This document shows positions 1-6,550 of a stretch of DNA of 6,595 nt, piece after piece (positions within the stretch are counted from its first letter, which is position 1; every line of letters begins with the position of its first letter). The translations under genes and the position numbers were made by a program. The notes beneath the pieces are model-generated. The model saw only the letters and a list, made by a program, of their open reading frames with translations. It was not told the DNA's origin and ran no database searches. The DNA lies in the NCBI GenBank assembly GCA_016288175.1, contig JAEEYN010000025.1, positions 1 to 6,595 of the forward strand, read 5' to 3'. This DNA is from Bacillota bacterium. GTDB taxonomy: Bacteria > Bacillota > Clostridia > Christensenellales > CAG-138.

Positions 1-1
1 C

Positions 2-664
2 AGCGGCTCCATGAGCGGCCTCGAAGCGGACACCATCGGAGGGTTCAACTCCATGATGGAGAAGCAGAGGAAGCAGGAGGGCGAGGCGCTCGTCTCAGCC
101 GTGCTCTTCGACAACGACAGCGAAGTGCTCTACGACCGCGTTGACATCCGCGAGATCCCGAAGATGACGGAGAAGGACTATTACGTCCGCGGCTGCACAG
201 CCCTTCTGGACGCGATCGGCGGAGCGATCCACCACATCAAGAGCGTCCATAAGTACATCCGCGAGGAGGATGTGCCGGAGCACACCATGTTCATCATCAC
301 CACGGACGGCATGGAGAACGCGAGCCGCGAGTATTCTTCCGATAAGGTGAAGAAGATGATCGAGCAGCAGAAGGAAGCAGGCTGGGAATTCCTCTTCCTC
401 GGCGCGAACATCGACGCCGTCGAGACCGCGAAGCATTTCGGCATCGACCGCGACCACGCCGTGAAGTTCAAAAACGACGCCCGCGGCATCGCCGTCAACT
501 ACGAAGCCGTCAGCGACGCCGTCTGCTGCATGCGCGCCGGCGCTTCGCTCTCGAAGAGCTGGAAGGAGAGCATCGAAGCGGATTACGCGGACCGCGAAAA
601 CGGAGGCTCCGAGCCCTCTTCGCCGGAAAAGAAGCGCGGCCTGTTCGGAAGGGTAAAGCACTGA
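2..664 (+). CDS. vWA domain protein with MIDAS metal site (5' partial)
   Basis: This is the 3' part of a von Willebrand factor A domain protein. The reading frame is open from base 2 and the first codons give Ser-Gly-Ser-Met-Ser-Gly, the end of a DxSGS MIDAS motif. The ATG at 11 is therefore internal and the true start, with the first MIDAS Asp, lies before the window. Counting from that Met, the other MIDAS residues are present: Thr63 in GCTALLDAIG and Asp99 in ITTDGMENAS, so the metal site looks complete. The vWA fold runs to about residue 180. A charged, Ser/Pro-rich linker and a basic tail ending KKRGLFGRVKH follow. No signal peptide can be judged. Proteins of this kind are usually cytoplasmic, Mg-dependent protein-binding modules; the partner is unknown. 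The gene ends at TGA 662-664, just before a hairpin terminator, so it closes its transcription unit. The domain call is firm; the cellular role is not. Confidence 0.9.
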   Translation, partial: SGSMSGLEADTIGGFNSMMEKQRKQEGEALVSAVLFDNDSEVLYDRVDIREIPKMTEKDYYVRGCTALLDAIGGAIHHIKSVHKYIREEDVPEHTMFIITTDGMENASREYSSDKVKKMIEQQKEAGWEFLFLGANIDAVETAKHFGIDRDHAVKFKNDARGIAVNYEAVSDAVCCMRAGASLSKSWKESIEADYADRENGGSEPSSPEKKRGLFGRVKH

Positions 665-682
665 GAACCGAATGAACAGCGG

Positions 683-708
683 AAGGGGAGGCTTCGGCCT
701 CCCCTTTT
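683..708 (+). terminator. Rho-independent terminator of the vWA gene
   Basis: A perfect 10-bp stem (683-692 pairing with 697-706) is capped by TTCG in a C(TTCG)G context, an especially stable tetraloop. It runs into T705-T708. It begins 18 bases after the vWA stop codon, in the right place to end that transcript. The T-run is short, but a second T-tailed hairpin follows at 735-765. Confidence 0.85.
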
Positions 709-733
709 CATGCTTCGGAAGATCTCACAGCAC

Positions 734-765
734 AAAAAAGGATCGGACGAAATCCGATCCTTTTT
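734..765. terminator. Bidirectional Rho-independent terminator between convergent genes
   Basis: A perfect 13-bp stem (735-747 with 753-765) with a CGAAA loop is flanked by an A-run at 734-739 and a T-run at 761-765. It therefore has a U-tract when read from either strand. On the minus strand it starts 23 bases after the stop codon of the XRE regulator gene and should end that transcript. On the plus strand it backs up the terminator at 683-708. Confidence 0.88.
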
Positions 766-788
766 GCGTTTTGGCTTTTCCATTGTCC

Positions 789-1631
789 TCACTCGAGCTC
801 CGAAAGCTTCTTCGCGCAAAGACCTTCCTCCGCGGGGAGATAAACGGTCGCTTCCGCGTTCTCGGGGAAAGCGGCAAGAAGACCTGCTCGGATGAATTCC
901 GACGGAGCGGCGGCTTTGCAGTCATGGCCGCAGCAGAGAAGCTCCCCGACGGGCGTTTTCAGTTCGTCGAGAACAGCCTGCTCCGCGCCTTCCGAAAGAT
1001 CGCTTTCGAACATCCGGATCGAGCCGTTTCCGGTCGTTACGACGATGAGCTGTCCTTCGGCGATCCTGCGGGCCTTGATGTAGCCTTCGGCCGCCTGAAG
1101 GAGACGGTTGCCGCTCGCCGTGTTCATATAGCCCTCGATAACGGAGAGCATGTTCGGGTTGGTGATGTACGAGCGGACCTCGTCCATGTCCACGGCGTAA
1201 CCGTTCATGATGCCCTGGATCAGCACCTCCATGATCATGATGCTGCGCGTCTGCGGGCTGCCGAGGTATTCGATGAGGTCGATATTCATCTTTTGGTTGA
1301 TGCCCTCGATCATGCCTGTATAAAAGGTGCTTTCCTCGCCGAAGCAGCGCCCGATCGCTTCGATATGGGTAAAGCCCTCGATGACGTCGGCAACGCGCAT
1401 CCGCCTGCGTTCCCCTGCGAAGATCGTTCCGCCGGAGAGCAGTTTATCGGTCGTGGTGTTCAGAATGTCCGCAAGCTCGAGCAGAAGCCCGACGTCGGGC
1501 AGCGCGTCGCCGTTCTCCCATTTGGAAACGGCCTGGAACGAAACGTTCAGCTTCTGAGCAAGCTGCTGCTGCGTAAGATTTTCGGCTTTGCGCCGGGAAC
1601 GGATGTATTGTCCGATCCTGTTGGTATCCAT
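789..1631 (-). CDS. XRE-family HTH transcriptional regulator with a large C-terminal domain
   Basis: A 280-residue protein with a Cro/C1-type helix-turn-helix at about residues 5-61. The TQQQLAQKLNV helix (20-30) is followed by the recognition helix SFQAVSKWENG (31-41), and the family signature AVSKWENGDALPD is clear, so DNA binding is expected. Residues 75-280 are a domain I do not recognise. It starts with the charged ERRRMRVADVIEGFTH stretch, is predicted mixed helix/strand, and has a cysteine cluster CCGHDC at 233-238. No transmembrane segment is seen, so it is probably a soluble ligand- or signal-sensing domain; this is inference. The start ATG (1629-1631) has an AGAGG Shine-Dalgarno at 1640-1644, 8 bases upstream. 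A sigma-A-like promoter lies upstream and a terminator follows the TGA stop. The gene is divergent from the EssC gene, so it is a candidate local regulator of itself and of that operon. The family is certain; the regulon is not. Confidence 0.92.
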   Translation of the reverse strand: MDTNRIGQYIRSRRKAENLTQQQLAQKLNVSFQAVSKWENGDALPDVGLLLELADILNTTTDKLLSGGTIFAGERRRMRVADVIEGFTHIEAIGRCFGEESTFYTGMIEGINQKMNIDLIEYLGSPQTRSIMIMEVLIQGIMNGYAVDMDEVRSYITNPNMLSVIEGYMNTASGNRLLQAAEGYIKARRIAEGQLIVVTTGNGSIRMFESDLSEGAEQAVLDELKTPVGELLCCGHDCKAAAPSEFIRAGLLAAFPENAEATVYLPAEEGLCAKKLSELE

Positions 1632-1657
1632 AGTTTTTTCCTCTGTTTTCTTTTTCT

Positions 1658-1667
1658 GTTCCGGAAC
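1658..1667. promoter_or_regulatory. Perfect palindrome GTTCCGGAAC at the predicted start of XRE transcription
   Basis: This exact 10-bp inverted repeat lies 6 bases downstream of the minus-strand -10 box, so it covers about +1 to +10 of the predicted regulator transcript. That position suits an autoregulatory operator. It uses the same GTTC/GAAC half-sites as the palindrome at 1716-1725, in the opposite order. Binding is inferred, not shown. Confidence 0.4.
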
Positions 1668-1673
1668 GCCTTC

Positions 1674-1702
1674 ATTATAGCAACTCTGTCTTTATTAGTA
1701 AA
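1674..1702 (-). promoter_or_regulatory. Predicted sigma-A-type promoter of the XRE regulator gene
   Basis: Read on the minus strand, the -35 box is TTTACT (1702-1697), the spacer is 17 bp, and the -10 box is a consensus TATAAT (1679-1674) preceded by an extended-10 TG (TGC before the box). Transcription should start near 1667, giving a leader of about 36 bases before the ATG. The -35 box overlaps an imperfect palindrome at 1691-1702 (10 of 12 bases symmetric). Confidence 0.75.
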
Positions 1703-1715
1703 TAACGGCAAAAAC

Positions 1716-1725
1716 GAACCGGTTC
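1716..1725. promoter_or_regulatory. Perfect palindrome GAACCGGTTC upstream of the XRE promoter
   Basis: This exact 10-bp inverted repeat ends 14 bp upstream of the minus-strand -35 box. Together with GTTCCGGAAC at 1658-1667 it brackets the regulator promoter, with centres 58 bp apart. A pair of operator sites allowing cooperative binding is possible, but function is inferred from position and symmetry only. Confidence 0.35.
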
Positions 1726-1786
1726 CACCGCAGGTTGAATTTTGCCGGCGAAAGCGGACGGCGGAGCGCTGAAAAGGGCGGCAAAC

Positions 1787-1815
1787 TTGACTTTTTGACT
1801 TATAGGATGTATACT
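1787..1815 (+). promoter_or_regulatory. Predicted sigma-A-type promoter of the EssC operon
   Basis: The -35 box TTGACT (1787-1792, 5 of 6 consensus) and the -10 box TATACT (1810-1815, 5 of 6) are separated by the optimal 17 bp. A second TTGACT copy at 1795-1800 is too close to this -10 box to be used with it. Transcription should start around 1821-1823, giving an untranslated leader of about 66 bases before GTG 1889. The surrounding 1780-1845 stretch is clearly more AT-rich than the flanking genes. Confidence 0.8.
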
Positions 1816-1816
1816 T

Positions 1817-1828
1817 TATGTTAACATA
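1817..1828. promoter_or_regulatory. Perfect 12-bp palindrome TATGTTAACATA over the EssC transcription start
   Basis: The palindrome begins 2 bases after the -10 box and covers the predicted start site of the EssC promoter, a classic place for a repressor operator. Copies of TGTATAC flank it at 1808-1814 and 1836-1842, 28 bp apart. The divergently encoded XRE protein is the nearest candidate ligand; this is inference. Confidence 0.45.
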
Positions 1829-1873
1829 TTCGCAGTGTATACAAACGGATCGCTCCTGCGGACCGTCCCTGCT

Positions 1874-1880
1874 GAGGAGG
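1874..1880 (+). promoter_or_regulatory. Ribosome binding site that sets the EssC start at GTG 1889
   Basis: GAGGAGG is a near-perfect anti-16S match, followed by 8 bases and then GTG at 1889-1891. The longer alternative GTG at 1835 has no Shine-Dalgarno and would begin only about 13 bases after the predicted transcription start. ATG 1898 would be 17 bases from the site, which is too far. This supports GTG 1889 as the start. Confidence 0.85.
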
Positions 1881-1888
1881 TTCTCCCC

Positions 1889-4800
1889 GTGTTGTCAATG
1901 CATTTGTTCCTGTTCTGCCCGGAGGGGATCGTCCGGACGCTTTTCCTGCCGAAAAACATAGACGGCAGGTTTGGATTCGACGCGCTTGCGGGGCGGGAGG
2001 AACTGCCTTTTTACGCGGAAGCGGACTGCGGGAGCTGGGTACTGTACTGCGGGAACGAAGCCGAGTTCTGCGATCCGGACGGGACCGCCGGAGGGCTGCG
2101 CGCCGCGGGCAGGGCTATGCCGCTCGAGGACCGCGCGTTCAAATATCTTAAATATCACGAAAAAATCTATTCCGCTTATGCGGAGCTCGATAACGAGGGG
2201 GACAACGCCCTCGTTCCATACCGTTTCGACCCTGCGGCGTCCGTTTTCACGATCGGCCGCAATCCCGAAAATTCGATCGTCTACACCCGGCCCAATGTCA
2301 GCCGGCGCCATGCGAGCATCGAGCGCAGCGGCGACAGGTGGGAGATCGTTGACAGAAACAGCACCAACGGCGTTTATGTCAACGGCCTGCGCGTGCAGAG
2401 AAAGACCCTTGAGCTCGGCGACACCGTTTTCATAATGGGCCTCAGCATCGTTGTCGGAACCGATTATTTCGCGATCAACAACGCGAACGGACGGGTGACA
2501 ATGAACACCCCGCATATCAAGATGATCACGCCCCGCGAAAGGAACGCCGCGGATTTCGCGAAGCCCCGCGCGGGCGGCGCCGGGGAGCGCGCTTTCGACA
2601 GGCCGCCGAGGAAGCTCATCAAGGTCGAGGCGAAACCGATCGAGATCGAAATGCCGCCGATGAAGATCGGCGCGAACCGTCTGCCCCTTCTTCTTCGTCT
2701 CAGCTCGCCCCTTGCGATGGGCGGCCAGGCGCTGCTGACGGGCAACATCGTTTCGGCGTTCACGGGCATGTTCCTTCCGACAATGTCGCAGGGGATGTCC
2801 GATAAGGACCGCAAGGATTACGAAGCCCGCCGCACCGAGCGCTACGGCGCATATCTCAAGGATAAGCAAAACGAGATCGAAACTGAGCGCATCAACGAGA
2901 TCACCCTCCTCAATAAAGCGCATCCGGACGTGACCGAAGTTCTCGCTTTCGCCGGAAACAAGGAGCGGCTTTGGGAGCGCCGCAAGATCGACGAGGATTT
3001 CCTTTCGGTCAGGATCGGAACGGGCGAACTGCCGCTGATCGCCGAACGCGTTTACGAAAAGAAAAAGCTCGATCTCGAGGATGACGAGCTTGTGGATAAA
3101 ATGTACAGGCTGGCGTCGAAGCCGGTCACTCTGCCGAACGCGCCGGTGCTGCTTTCGTTCATCGGGGACCGCACCGTCGGCGTGAAGGGCAGGCGTACGC
3201 TCATCCGCGGTTTTGTTCGGAACATCATCCTTCAGCTTGCCGCAACGCACAGCTATGACGAACTGAAGATCTGCGTCCTCGCGGGTGAAGATTCCGCCGC
3301 GGAGCTCGATTTTGTAAGGTATCTGCGCCATAACTGGGATGACGAAATGAACGTCCGGTTCTTCGCTTCGCAGCGCGAGGATACCCAGCCCATCGCCGAT
3401 TATTTCAAAAAGCGCGAAGAGGATTACTTCGGCGGAAACAGGAATCCTTCAAAGAGCAGGATCCCGAAGAACGCGCCGGTATTCATCATCTTCGCCCTCG
3501 ATAAAACGCTTTTCGAAAGCCTCGAATTCCTCAAAAACGTGCTGGACGAGCCCGAATACTGCGGGATCTCCATCCTTTCGGCGTTCGACGGACTGCCGAA
3601 GGAATGCACGAAGATCATCGAAGCCGAGACCGAGGCTTCCCTCCGCCTCATAGATCTTAGGCACCCCGAAAATCCGGAGATCGGCTTCCGCCTCGATCCG
3701 TACAGCGCGCCGGCGGCCGACGCTGCGGTAAAGGAGCTTTACGGAACAAAGCTGCGCTCGAGGCTCGAGCTTTCGTCGCTGCCGTCGATGCTGACCTTCC
3801 TCGAAATGTACCGCGTTGGCAGGGTAGAGCATCTCAATCCCCTTGCGCGCTGGAAGGAAAACAACCCGATCAAATCCCTTGCGGCGCCTGTCGGCGTCGG
3901 AACGGACGGAAGTCTGTTCATGCTCGACCTTCACGAGAAGCGCCAGGGTCCGCACGGCCTGATCGCGGGCATGACGGGCTCCGGAAAATCCGAATTCATA
4001 ATCACGTACATCCTCTCGATGGCCGTAAACTACAGCCCGGAGGAAGTAGCGTTTATACTTATCGACTATAAGGGCGGCGGCCTTACCGACGCCTTTGAGG
4101 ACAGGACCCGCGGCATCCATCTGCCCCACGTCGTCGGAACGATCACGAACCTCGACGGCGCGGCGATCCGCCGTTCGCTGATGTCGATCAACAGCGAACT
4201 CAAGCGCAGACAGTCGGTCTTCAAGCAGGCGAAGAGCCAAACGAACGCCGGCACGATGGATATCTACGATTACCAGAAGCTCTACCGAGCGGGGAAGGTC
4301 GATGAACCGATGCCCCATCTGTTCATCATTTCCGATGAGTTCGCGGAGCTCAAAAAGCAGGAGCCGGAGTTCATGGACGAGCTCATCAGCACCGCGCGCA
4401 TCGGCCGAAGCCTCGGCGTCCATCTGATCCTCGCGACCCAGAAGCCCGGCGGTGTTGTCAACGACCAGATCTGGAGCAACACCCGGTTCCGCGTCTGCCT
4501 GAAGGTCCAGGACCGCGGCGACAGCATGGAGATGCTGAAGCGCCCGGAAGCGGCGGAACTCAAACAGACCGGACGGTTCTATCTCCAGGTCGGCTATAAC
4601 GAATATTTCGCGATCGGCCAGTCCGCGTGGTGCGGCGCGGGCTACATCCCGCAGGACGGCGTGGCGAAGGAGGACGATACTTCCGTCGAATTCGTAGATA
4701 CGGCGGGCAGAACGATCCTCAGCGCAAGAACGAAAGCCGAAAAACCGAAGGCGGAATGCAAACAGGTCGTTTCGATCGTCCGCTGTCTTTCCGATCTTGC

Positions 4801-6535
4801 CGCGCGCGAGAATATCAAAACGCGCAGGCTCTGGACGGATCCCCTGCCCGAGACCGTCGAATACGGATCGCTCCCCGAAGCGAAGGGGGAAGGCATCACG
4901 GCGGCGGTCGGCCTGATCGACGATCCGGAATTCCAGAAGCAGTACCCTCTGCGGCTCGACATGCAGTCCTTCCGCAATATGCTCCTCGTCGGCGGCAGCG
5001 GCAGCGGCAAGAGCACGCTCCTTCGGACGCTGCTTTGCTCGCTTGCGGAAAGATACTCGCCGGATGAAGTTAATTTCTATATCGTCGATCTGTCCTCCGG
5101 CGCTCTCGGCGCTCTCGCCGCTTTGCCGCACTGCGGCGCGTACCTGACGGAGGATAACGAGGCGGATCTCGATCGCCTTCTGAAGCTTGTCCGCGACATG
5201 ACGGCCGAAAGGAAAAAGCTTTTTGCGGACGCGGAGGTTTTCGGCTTCGACGCCTACAGAAAGATCGCAAAGCTCCCGCTCGCGGTCTTCGTTATCGACA
5301 GCTGGATGAACATTTCCTCCTTCCGCAAGGGGCAGGAATACGGCTTCGCGATCGCCGACTATATGCGCGACGCGGCGAACTGCGGGATCCGGTTCATCCT
5401 TTCGATCAACCATATCAACGAGATCGGTTCGAGGGCGAAGCAGGAAACGGACTACCGGATCATGCTTCAGCCGCAGGACAAATTCGATTATAACGACGTT
5501 CTGAACATCCGCGGCTCGATGCTGCCTTCCCACCTTGCCGGAAGGGGCGTCTGCGTTATTGAAGGCCGCGCGCTTGAATTCCAGACCGCCGTCATCAGCG
5601 CCGTTTCGGAGACCGGAGCAGTCAAAGCGCTCGCCGCAAAGCTGCGGGAAAAATATCCGGCCGCGGCCGTCCGCAGGCTCCCGATGCTTGCCGCCGGAGC
5701 GGAATACGGCGAATTCCTCGCCTCGTTTGAAAAGGACAGGATCCCCCTCGGATTCTCGCTCGATACGATGCAGCCGGTTTCGATGCCGCTGCAGCAGCTC
5801 TATACCGCGTCGCTCTTCTTCGGCAATCCAGCCGGGATCCGGCCGGTGCTTTGGAACCTCCTTCTCGCTTTCGGGCGGGAGGACGCGGACGTCGTGATCA
5901 TGCGCAGGCGCGCCGATACCGTTTTCGACAGCGCGGCGGAGAAAAAGCTCGCCGATATGTTCGCCGGGCATTATGCCGTTCTGGACTGCTCCGCGGAAGG
6001 CGCGGCGCAGCTCGACGACCGGATCATCGCGAACATCACCGAAACAAAAGTCATGCACCGCAACGATTTCTGCGCGCTGAACGGGATCCCCGCGACCGAC
6101 GCGGGAAGAACGAAGAAGGCCGCAAGGTATATCCGCGAGCACTCAAAACCTCTGATGATCCTCTTCGAAAGCTTCGGCGATTTCCTCGGCCTCGGGCTAA
6201 AGCCGGAGCAGAAGGAGGAATTCTCCGCCCTCTTCGAAAAGATCAGGGGATATAACGTCTATTTCTTCGGCTGCTTCTATCCGGAGGATGAAAGCCGCTC
6301 CTCAAAGCCGCTGTTCAAAAGCTTCTCGAAGGAAGATTTCGCCCTGCTGTTCGGCGGAAGGTACTCATCCGCGTGGTGCACACAGCTGCCGTCCGATTTA
6401 CGGCGCGCGGACAAACCGGATCCGCAGTACGACCGCTGCGTTCTGAAATACCGCGGCGAGTGCCACAGGCTGCTGATGCCCTGCGGCGAGCTTTCTTCGG
6501 CCGGCGGCGATCCCGACGACGCAGACATCATTTAA
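1889..6535 (+). CDS. essC: EssC-like type VII secretion (T7SSb) FtsK/SpoIIIE-family ATPase
   Basis: This is the membrane-associated motor ATPase of a Firmicutes-type type VII secretion system, which drives export of WXG100/LXG-type substrates (family knowledge). From GTG 1889 it has 1548 residues, slightly longer than S. aureus EssC (about 1480). Domains: a degenerate FHA-like region, 1-95; a canonical FHA domain, 108-190, with GRNPENSI (123-130), SRRHA (138-142) and NSTNGVYVNG (157-166); a short hydrophobic segment, 265-298; a charged, probably helical stalk, 303-345; a degenerate ATPase-0 domain, about 415-595. ATPase D1 has Walker A GMTGSGKS (694-701), DYKGGG (726-731) and Walker B IISDEF with Asp816-Glu817. 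D2 has Walker A GGSGSGKST (1035-1043), but its Walker B reads VFVIDS with Ser1138 after Asp1137. D3 has GNPAGIRPV where a P-loop should be, yet keeps a Walker B-like MILFES (1423-1428). The tail is acidic. It is the promoter-proximal gene of its unit, 15 bases before the next gene. The FHA-plus-three-ATPase architecture argues against a DNA translocase of the FtsK type. Confidence 0.95.
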   Translation: MLSMHLFLFCPEGIVRTLFLPKNIDGRFGFDALAGREELPFYAEADCGSWVLYCGNEAEFCDPDGTAGGLRAAGRAMPLEDRAFKYLKYHEKIYSAYAELDNEGDNALVPYRFDPAASVFTIGRNPENSIVYTRPNVSRRHASIERSGDRWEIVDRNSTNGVYVNGLRVQRKTLELGDTVFIMGLSIVVGTDYFAINNANGRVTMNTPHIKMITPRERNAADFAKPRAGGAGERAFDRPPRKLIKVEAKPIEIEMPPMKIGANRLPLLLRLSSPLAMGGQALLTGNIVSAFTGMFLPTMSQGMSDKDRKDYEARRTERYGAYLKDKQNEIETERINEITLLNKAHPDVTEVLAFAGNKERLWERRKIDEDFLSVRIGTGELPLIAERVYEKKKLDLEDDELVDKMYRLASKPVTLPNAPVLLSFIGDRTVGVKGRRTLIRGFVRNIILQLAATHSYDELKICVLAGEDSAAELDFVRYLRHNWDDEMNVRFFASQREDTQPIADYFKKREEDYFGGNRNPSKSRIPKNAPVFIIFALDKTLFESLEFLKNVLDEPEYCGISILSAFDGLPKECTKIIEAETEASLRLIDLRHPENPEIGFRLDPYSAPAADAAVKELYGTKLRSRLELSSLPSMLTFLEMYRVGRVEHLNPLARWKENNPIKSLAAPVGVGTDGSLFMLDLHEKRQGPHGLIAGMTGSGKSEFIITYILSMAVNYSPEEVAFILIDYKGGGLTDAFEDRTRGIHLPHVVGTITNLDGAAIRRSLMSINSELKRRQSVFKQAKSQTNAGTMDIYDYQKLYRAGKVDEPMPHLFIISDEFAELKKQEPEFMDELISTARIGRSLGVHLILATQKPGGVVNDQIWSNTRFRVCLKVQDRGDSMEMLKRPEAAELKQTGRFYLQVGYNEYFAIGQSAWCGAGYIPQDGVAKEDDTSVEFVDTAGRTILSARTKAEKPKAECKQVVSIVRCLSDLAARENIKTRRLWTDPLPETVEYGSLPEAKGEGITAAVGLIDDPEFQKQYPLRLDMQSFRNMLLVGGSGSGKSTLLRTLLCSLAERYSPDEVNFYIVDLSSGALGALAALPHCGAYLTEDNEADLDRLLKLVRDMTAERKKLFADAEVFGFDAYRKIAKLPLAVFVIDSWMNISSFRKGQEYGFAIADYMRDAANCGIRFILSINHINEIGSRAKQETDYRIMLQPQDKFDYNDVLNIRGSMLPSHLAGRGVCVIEGRALEFQTAVISAVSETGAVKALAAKLREKYPAAAVRRLPMLAAGAEYGEFLASFEKDRIPLGFSLDTMQPVSMPLQQLYTASLFFGNPAGIRPVLWNLLLAFGREDADVVIMRRRADTVFDSAAEKKLADMFAGHYAVLDCSAEGAAQLDDRIIANITETKVMHRNDFCALNGIPATDAGRTKKAARYIREHSKPLMILFESFGDFLGLGLKPEQKEEFSALFEKIRGYNVYFFGCFYPEDESRSSKPLFKSFSKEDFALLFGGRYSSAWCTQLPSDLRRADKPDPQYDRCVLKYRGECHRLLMPCGELSSAGGDPDDADII

Positions 6536-6550
6536 CGGAGGCAAACGCTT

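Noticed and set aside
11..13. ATG 11 as the start of the vWA gene
   Set aside because: The frame is open before it and the codons 2-10 encode Ser-Gly-Ser of the MIDAS motif, so this Met is internal.
672..1772. 366-codon open frame on the plus strand across the XRE gene
   Set aside because: It is the opposite-strand shadow of the XRE regulator. It would read through a strong terminator hairpin, and the HTH signature on the minus strand settles the coding strand.
1795..1800. Second TTGACT as the -35 box of the EssC promoter
   Set aside because: It is only 9 bp from TATACT at 1810-1815, too short a spacer, and I see no good -10 box about 17 bp downstream of it. It may still matter as part of a regulator site.
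1895..3331. 478-codon open frame on the minus strand
   Set aside because: It is antisense to the FHA and linker part of EssC, has a low-complexity Arg/Val/Asp composition, no ribosome binding site that I can see, and no domain.
4627..5067. Small plus-strand open frame inside EssC
   Set aside because: It overlaps the D1-D2 linker and the D2 P-loop of EssC in another frame, is extremely Arg-rich, and has no domain, so it is a frame shadow.
3449..6142. 897-codon open frame on the minus strand
   Set aside because: It is fully antisense to the EssC gene, whose frame has intact family motifs throughout. The translation is rich in Arg, Asp, Val and Ala with no recognisable domain, as expected when GC-rich codons are read backwards.
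1889..6535. FtsK/SpoIIIE DNA translocase instead of EssC
   Set aside because: There is no gamma (KOPS-binding) winged-helix domain and no multi-pass N-terminus. N-terminal FHA domains followed by several ATPase modules are typical of T7SSb EssC.
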